NCBI GenBank assembly: GCA_003550325.1
Contig: QKWP01000418.1
Location: 234,371 to 298,370 of the forward strand
Length of the DNA: 64,000 nt
Direction of reading: 5' to 3'
From: Gigaspora rosea
Lineage: Eukaryota; Glomeromycota; Glomeromycetes; Diversisporales; Gigasporaceae
Under the pieces are notes generated by a model. It saw only the letters and a list, made by a program, of their open reading frames with translations. It made no database searches and was not told the DNA's origin. Of this stretch, positions 58,509-64,000 are shown piece by piece. Position 1 is the first letter of the stretch. Every line of letters begins with the position of its first letter. The translations under genes were made by a program, and so were the position numbers.

Positions 58509-60900
58509 TTACATGTATGGCTTTAAGGTTTCCCTGATTAGGCCACGCAAAGTTAATTTTTTGTTTTGCATAAACCGCCGACCCAATTTTCCAAAGACAA
58601 TTTTTTTTTTTTTTAAATTCCTTTTGTACCAAATATTCCATTTTTGCCATTTGATGTTTTCTCCGGTGTCACCCCAAATTAAAAATCTTAGGTTCGTCCC
58701 TTTTTCTTTCCTCAAAAAAACAAGTAGCCCAATCATCCGGGTCTTTCCTAAAAATACAATTCTCCTCCCAATGTCCTTCCTTCAAGCATTGTTCACAGTT
58801 TTCTCTACCTTGTTCCTTTATAGGGCGAAATTCACAGTATAGATACAGCTGGGCTATTAAATGTTCTTCTTCGTATTCATCATCTTCATCCTCCTCGTTT
58901 GAATCCGATTCTTCTTCTTCTTCACTTTCATCCTTATCTTCTGCATCGTTATCATCTTCTTTTCTTTCCCTTTTTATTTTTGAAACGTCTTCTTTACTAT
59001 TCGATTACCTATGTTTGCCGGTTTACAATATTCAGTAGGGATTTTTATTTTTTTATCGCTGTCCCTTATCATTAGCTTACAGGCTTCCCAATCTAGCTGA
59101 GCTCGAGCTTTTCACATCCAATCATTTCCTACAATAACAGCATAGTTTGCAGCTTCAGTCACTACTGCTTTTGAGGTAATAGTTTTAGTGCCTACTGTAA
59201 CTGGGAACTGATTAATTTCTCCTAAGGGCCTTTTCTGTTCACCATGTATGCCTATCATTATTACTGTTGACGGGCAGTCAATAGAAATTCCTGCTTTCTT
59301 TAAAAATCTGGCGGAAACTGCACAGCCTAATGATCCACTATCTAAAATTAAAATGATCGGCTCTCTTTAACTTGTGCCTCGCAGTACATAGACATAGTGT
59401 ATTGATCATCAGTTCGATGAATTTTGACTTAGTGATTTTCCAGGACGTAACACTCATATGGCTTCTTTCCTTACATTTTGTGCTGCTTGAAATAACTGGG
59501 TATACGTTATATTGGCCTTTTTATTTTGTAAATCGGTCATTACTGAATATGGTTGAATGTTCATAATTATCGAAGGATCTACTAGCTTCGTTTTTTTTTT
59601 TCTTTATTGCCTTTCTTTTTGGTTCTTTATTATTCTCAGCTTCTGCAGTTTTTTCTTCCAGTGGATCAGGAACTTCAACGGTCTTTCCAGCATTGTCTTT
59701 TTTTCTTTTAGTAGTATATACTTCTATTAATTCATCTACCGAGGGATTTGTACATGTTGATGTACACTTACCCTCCAAAGTTCGTTTTCTAGTTTAAATA
59801 ATCCAAATCTCATTCTAATTGTGCTACCAACGCTTGAGGATGGGACGCATGTTCTTGGTGGCTTCCTGATTTTCTATAGTTTTACTTTGAGGAATCGTAG
59901 ATAGAACTTGTTCATTATTTTGAGCTAACATACAGTACAAATTCGGGCAGTTCTGACTATAGTGCCCTTGTAAAACAGGTTGGAGGTCAGTTAGTCCTCC
60001 CTTGTCAGTTTTCACTTAGAGAAGGGCGAGGATGATTATTGCTAGCCCTCCTACCGTTTTCACAACTGACACTACCTCTTTCATTAATGAGACCATTTGC
60101 TCCATTTGTTCATTTAAAACTGGAATAGCAGAAGCTAACACCAATGGAGTCTCTACGGCACAAGCTACCTGAGGTACTGAAAATTGGGCTGTTATGGAGT
60201 TAATCACCATATTATAAATCAAAGCAGGTCCACGAGTGGCCACACCACAGGCAAAGGTTAATTCACACATCTGAGCTTTTTCAATGGCTTTCTGGATCGT
60301 ATTGGATATAAAAGGTCTAACAGCTAGTGACAAATCAGGCTGAAGGCCTTGTACAAATATTTGTACCTTTATTATTTCAGGTATTGGTTCTTACTCTAGC
60401 TACACGCTGAAACAAAACCAATATATCTTGGGCGTGCTGGTCCACAGACTCTTCTGGTCTTTGATAGCGAGTTAGTAGTTCAGAATTCCACTGAGTTATT
60501 AATACTTGAGTACAAAAATTTAATCGAAACTGCTATACAAATCCTTGTATTAGGGCCAATTCATTACTCCAAGTTAAATTTTGGGGTTCTTGATTCCTAT
60601 GATTTTCCCACCATAAAGCGGCAAGACCAGTTAAGTATGCACCGACTACAGACAGCCTTCTTGCCCCACAATATTATTGGCTTCAATGGCTCTGTCTATT
60701 GCTTCCCACCACTCTACCAGATCTTGGTTTCCTCCAGTAAATGTAGGGATATTTTCCAAATTTTGCTCTAAATTTTTTACTTGCGGACCCCGAGATTGGT
60801 TCAAAGCATTAATTCTGGCTTGTAAGAGTTGTTGCATTTGTTAATTCTGGTCACTATATTGTTTAGTTTCTATAAAGAGCTTGGCACATTCCTTGTTGTT
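58509..60900 (-). mobile_element. Fossil Ty3/gypsy-type LTR retrotransposon remnant (gag and protease)
   Basis: On the minus strand, from about 60840 downward, a gag-like segment of the retrotransposon-gag type can be seen. Further on come a basic and charged region, a retropepsin-like aspartic protease segment with a DSG core (about 59010-59370), and an acidic stretch with a CCHC knuckle pattern (about 58765-58920). No reverse transcriptase, RNase H, integrase or flanking LTR pair is visible within the window. It is clearly broken, with at least half a dozen interruptions, and is a partial copy. The degree of decay suggests an old insertion. Confidence 0.8.
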
Positions 60901-61258
60901 TTTACTCATCAGAGTACCTACATAACATCTGCTATTACTGCTATTTTCATATATAGAACTATTTTGCTACTAACTATAATCTATTTTTTTTTATTTATTA
61001 CATTCATAAATTATATAAAGTAAGTAAAAACTGTATCATTCCACACAATCAGCACCAAAAATGTTGTGGCCAAGAGAGAGACTTCAAGAATTTTCATATG
61101 CCAATTTAACTACTAGGCCACAATCATTAAAGTTTCAAAAAGTTTAGAATGTACGTATTTGTTTAAAATATTGAAAGAGCGATTTATTAAAAGGGCATTT
61201 AAGTTCCAAGTTCGAATTCAATTATCCTGCTAATTTTATTAACTTTCGATATTGTATA

Positions 61259-61588
61259 TAGTGATTTGAACCGGTTGGGCTATAATCGGGTAACCGACCC
61301 GAACTGAATAAATTTTGGGTAACCGGTTGAGTAAATGCTTAATCGGTTGACCCGTACAACCGATTGAGAATCGGTTGACATAATGTAAATGACATCATAA
61401 AAGAGCAAAGGTCCCGACAAGTTCCGAAATGAAATGAATGAAAATAGTAGACGAGACAAAAATTTGAGTAAAGGTCCGAGAATTCCCGAAAGTAAACATG
61501 AAGTAATCTTATTCGGTTGAATCGGTTGACAGCAAATATTTCAGTTCGGTTAACCGATTAAGGAAAATTTTCTCGGTTCAAATCACTA
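61259..61588. mobile_element. 330-bp hAT-like element with AACCGGTTGA words
   Basis: A perfect 8-bp duplication ATTGTATA lies at 61251-61258 and 61589-61596. The ends TAGTGATTTGAACCGGTTG and, reversed, TAGTGATTTGAACCGAG share 15 bp. The interior has AACCGGTT, AATCGGTTGAC and GGTCAACCG words. Non-coding. Confidence 0.9.
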
Positions 61589-61596
61589 ATTGTATA

Positions 61597-61990
61597 ATAC
61601 AAGAAGCCTATACTAGACAATAAAATAGTATAAATTAAAATGCATCAACTTTTTGTAGAGACAAGATTTTTAAAAAATATTTGGCAAATTTGTAGAGCTT
61701 ATTATAATGAACAAAGTTACTGGTCAGATTTTTTAAAATGTTGTCTTTATAAAAAGTTATAGTACTTTAAAGTTAGTTAAAATTGAAACACATAGTATAT
61801 ATAAAACAATAGTAATCTTTAAAATGCATCAACTTTTTATAGAGAAGGTTTTTCAAAAAAATATTTGGCAAATTTATAGAACTAATATTGCTCTACAAAG
61901 TTACTGGTCAGTTTTTTAAAAAACCTCTTGCACAAAAAATTATAGCAATTTAAAAATTGAAACATGTTGAGTATAGGCTTCTTGCACTAT
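61597..61990. mobile_element. Inverted-repeat element with ACAAGAAGCCTATACT ends
   Basis: ACAAGAAGCCTATACT (61599-61614) and its inverse 'agtataggcttcttg' (about 61970-61984) frame two diverged direct copies of a ~180-bp unit ('aaaatgcatcaactttttgt', 'aaatatttggcaaatttgta', 'caaagttactggtcag'). No clear target duplication. The hAT-like element at 61259 inserted right at its left edge. Confidence 0.5.
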
Positions 61991-61999
61991 ATAATAAAG

Positions 62000-62840
62000 G
62001 ATTATGTAGGAATAATATTTATTTATTAGGAATCTTATATTTGATGATCAAGAGATAAAACAAATATAATTTTATTTAAGGATTATTTATAAAATAATTA
62101 TGTACAAAGTAATAATTCTTTATAATAAAGTTTGCCTGTTCCTCTGACAAAAGCCAACTCTTTATATACATTCTTTACTCGCGCTTTTTCACAATTCTTT
62201 ATGGTAATTACAACAAAGTGCTTACATATTATGAAGTAATGAATTTTAAGGATTCAAAAATGAAGTAATAGTTCTTTAATACATGCAAGGTGTAGTAATG
62301 GAAAAAATAAGGTAAAACTAAAAATGAAGTAATGGTTCATAGAAAAATGTAATCATTGAACCGGGTAACATATGATTATCAAAATGTCTTCACTGAAACT
62401 ATAAAAAAATTGAAAATATTATTATTATATATTAATTATGTTTTTATTATGTTTTAAAAAATGTTATAATTACTAGTTATAAATTAATAATAATAATATA
62501 AATAATATATATTAAAACTGTTTTAGTAATATTAATAAAAACATTTTTAAAACATTATTAAACTAAATAAATTTCATATTTATAGTATAATATAAATATT
62601 TATATTATATAAATATATCATATTATAATATATTTTATAATATTAAATATAATATAAATAAAACAAATCAATAATATAATGATTTAGACAAATGTGTTTA
62701 CCCCAAAATCTTGCAAAAAAGATTTTTTGTTAAAATACGAAGGATGGTTTCATAAGCAAAATTACGAGATATAAGCATTTTTTAAAAATAATTTTGGTTT
62801 AAAAAATATTTTTAAAAAACTTATTTTAATATATTTTTAA
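62000..62840. other. No gene seen; AT-only sequence rising
   Basis: AT-rich sequence without supported genes. From about 62400 it becomes almost purely A/T and grades into the satellite that follows. Confidence 0.5.
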
Positions 62841-63430
62841 AATATAATAATAATGTTTTTATAATATTTTTAATAATATTAAAATAATGTTTTAAAAATA
62901 TTTTAAAAAAATTATTTAAATTTTTTTTTAAAATATAATAATAATATTTTTACAATATTTTTAATAATGTATTAAAAACATTTTTAAAAGTTTATTTTAA
63001 GTTATTTTTAAATAATAATAATAATGTTTTTATAATAATTTTGATAATATTAAAATAATGCTTTAAAAACATTTTTAAAAAGCTTATTTTAAACTATTTT
63101 TAAAATATAATAATAATGTTTTTATGATATTTTTAATATATTAAAATAATGTTTTAAAACCATTTTTAAAACTTTATTTAAAGTTATTTTTAAATATAAT
63201 AAGAATGTTTTTATAATAATTTTGATAATATTAAAATAATGCTTTAAAAACATTTTTAAAAAATTTATTTTAAAGTATTTTTAAAATATAGCAATAATAT
63301 TTTTATAATATTTTTAATAATATTAAAATAATATTTTAAAATATTTTTAAACAATTTATTTTAAACTATTTTTAAAATATAATAATAATGTTTTTATAAT
63401 AATTTTATAATATTTTTGAAACAGATTTAA
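62841..63430. repeat. AT-only satellite, ~90-bp unit, seven copies
   Basis: The phrase 'aataataatgtttttataat' plus 'atttttaataatattaaaat', 'aatgttttaaaaacattttt' and 'aaactatttttaaaatat' recurs at about 62846, 62936, 63018, 63107, 63198, 63290 and 63384 (spacing 82-94). It contains almost no G or C. Confidence 0.8.
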
Positions 63431-63816
63431 ATTTTTATTTTATTTTTAAAATTTTTATTATATTATTAATATATTATAAAAACATTATTAAAATATTTTT
63501 TTATATAAAAGCATATTTATTATATTTTCAAAATATTATTATTTTATTATAAAAACATATATACTTTTTTTTAAGTTTCAGTAAAGGTAGTAATCGATGC
63601 AAGTAACCAAATGATCTTCAAATGTAATCATTAATTTGTGATTAACAGCTGGTCTAAAATCGACCTCTATTGAAATAAAAAATTTTCAAACAACAACAAC
63701 CTTAATTTTCCAGAATTACCCAATATATTCAAAAAAAATTCAAAATTTTCTGATTTCATATTATGCAAACTGAAAATTAACTTTGTGTGGCCTTATATAT
63801 TAATATGTGCTTATTA

Positions 63817-63982
63817 GGGGCATGCTATTTATCACGTGATTTTTACTATGGATACATGGTCAAAGGTAGTGATCACGTCTATATATTATATTAGTCAATC
63901 AAAATTAGATAAAGTGATCACACCATACATGGATAGGGGTGGCTACTAAGTAAAAAATATCACGTGATAAATGGCATGCCCC
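63817..63982. mobile_element. 166-bp Harbinger-like MITE with TTA duplication
   Basis: The ends GGGGCATGCTATTTATCACG and, reversed, GGGGCATGCCATTTATCACG form a near-perfect inverted repeat, flanked by TTA at 63814-63816 and 63983-63985. The termini resemble those of 41523-43204 (GGGGAGTGCCATTTATCA), so they are related families. The interior has further GTGATCAC palindromes. Confidence 0.88.
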
Positions 63983-64000
63983 TTAATTTATAGTCGATTA

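Noticed and set aside
61030-61117. tRNA-like A box on the minus strand (GTGGCCTAGTAGTTAAATTG)
   Set aside because: No B box follows at the right distance and the arms do not fold convincingly; at best a decayed SINE head.
1-64000. CRISPR-like repeat-spacer structure in the tandem arrays
   Set aside because: Units are contiguous and diverged throughout, with no constant repeat and unique spacers, and the host is eukaryotic.

Overview
The window is a very AT-rich, intron-bearing, repeat-dominated eukaryotic segment. Short GT-AG introns, F-box/LRR and possible Sel1-like fragments, and dense small DNA transposons suggest an arbuscular mycorrhizal fungus (Glomeromycotina, Rhizophagus-like). That is an inference from style and gene families; no marker gene proves it. 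Only one gene looks whole: a 13-exon secreted GH27 alpha-galactosidase at 53767-56110. All other recognisable coding sequence is broken: an F-box/LRR gene (17741-19244), two mirror-image HSP90 pseudogene copies, an isochorismatase-like hydrolase fragment, a LINE tail, a fossil Ty3/gypsy gag-protease remnant, and a few unassigned broken frames.

Layout. 1-9 kb: degenerate repeat arrays, a tRNA-derived SINE with a 12-bp target duplication, and an 18-copy ~100-bp tandem array whose unit looks like a 54-nt exon plus a mini-intron. 9-17 kb: minisatellites, a ~45-bp satellite split by a MITE-rich insert, and a pogo-like MITE. 17.7-19.2 kb: the F-box pseudogene. 19,988-35,048: a large inverted duplication (arms 5.5-5.9 kb, spacer 3.6 kb) carrying HSP90 pseudogenes in both arms. 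Each arm has mobile-element insertions missing from the other, so the arms act as mutual empty sites. 36-44 kb: a ~115-bp satellite, nested DNA transposons, foldback elements and a sequence gap. 45-53 kb: an unassigned broken gene, two hAT-like elements, inverted-repeat elements and hairpins. 53.8-56.1 kb: the GH27 gene. 56-64 kb: hAT-like elements, the gypsy fossil, an AT-only satellite and a final 166-bp MITE.

Three patterns tie the repeats together. First, at least seven elements with hAT-type 8-bp target duplications and YAG-type termini are each filled with a different short word and its reverse complement. Second, a group of elements with TTA (Harbinger-like) or TTAA duplications and GGG-type termini is built from inverted modules. 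Third, a diverged ~65-nt module, centred on a TCTCA-nTGAGA palindrome and an ATCATCnAAATYGG core, recurs in at least a dozen places in otherwise unrelated elements. Gaps of N lie at 15407-15576 and 42065-42783, with single Ns at 1695 and 31249.
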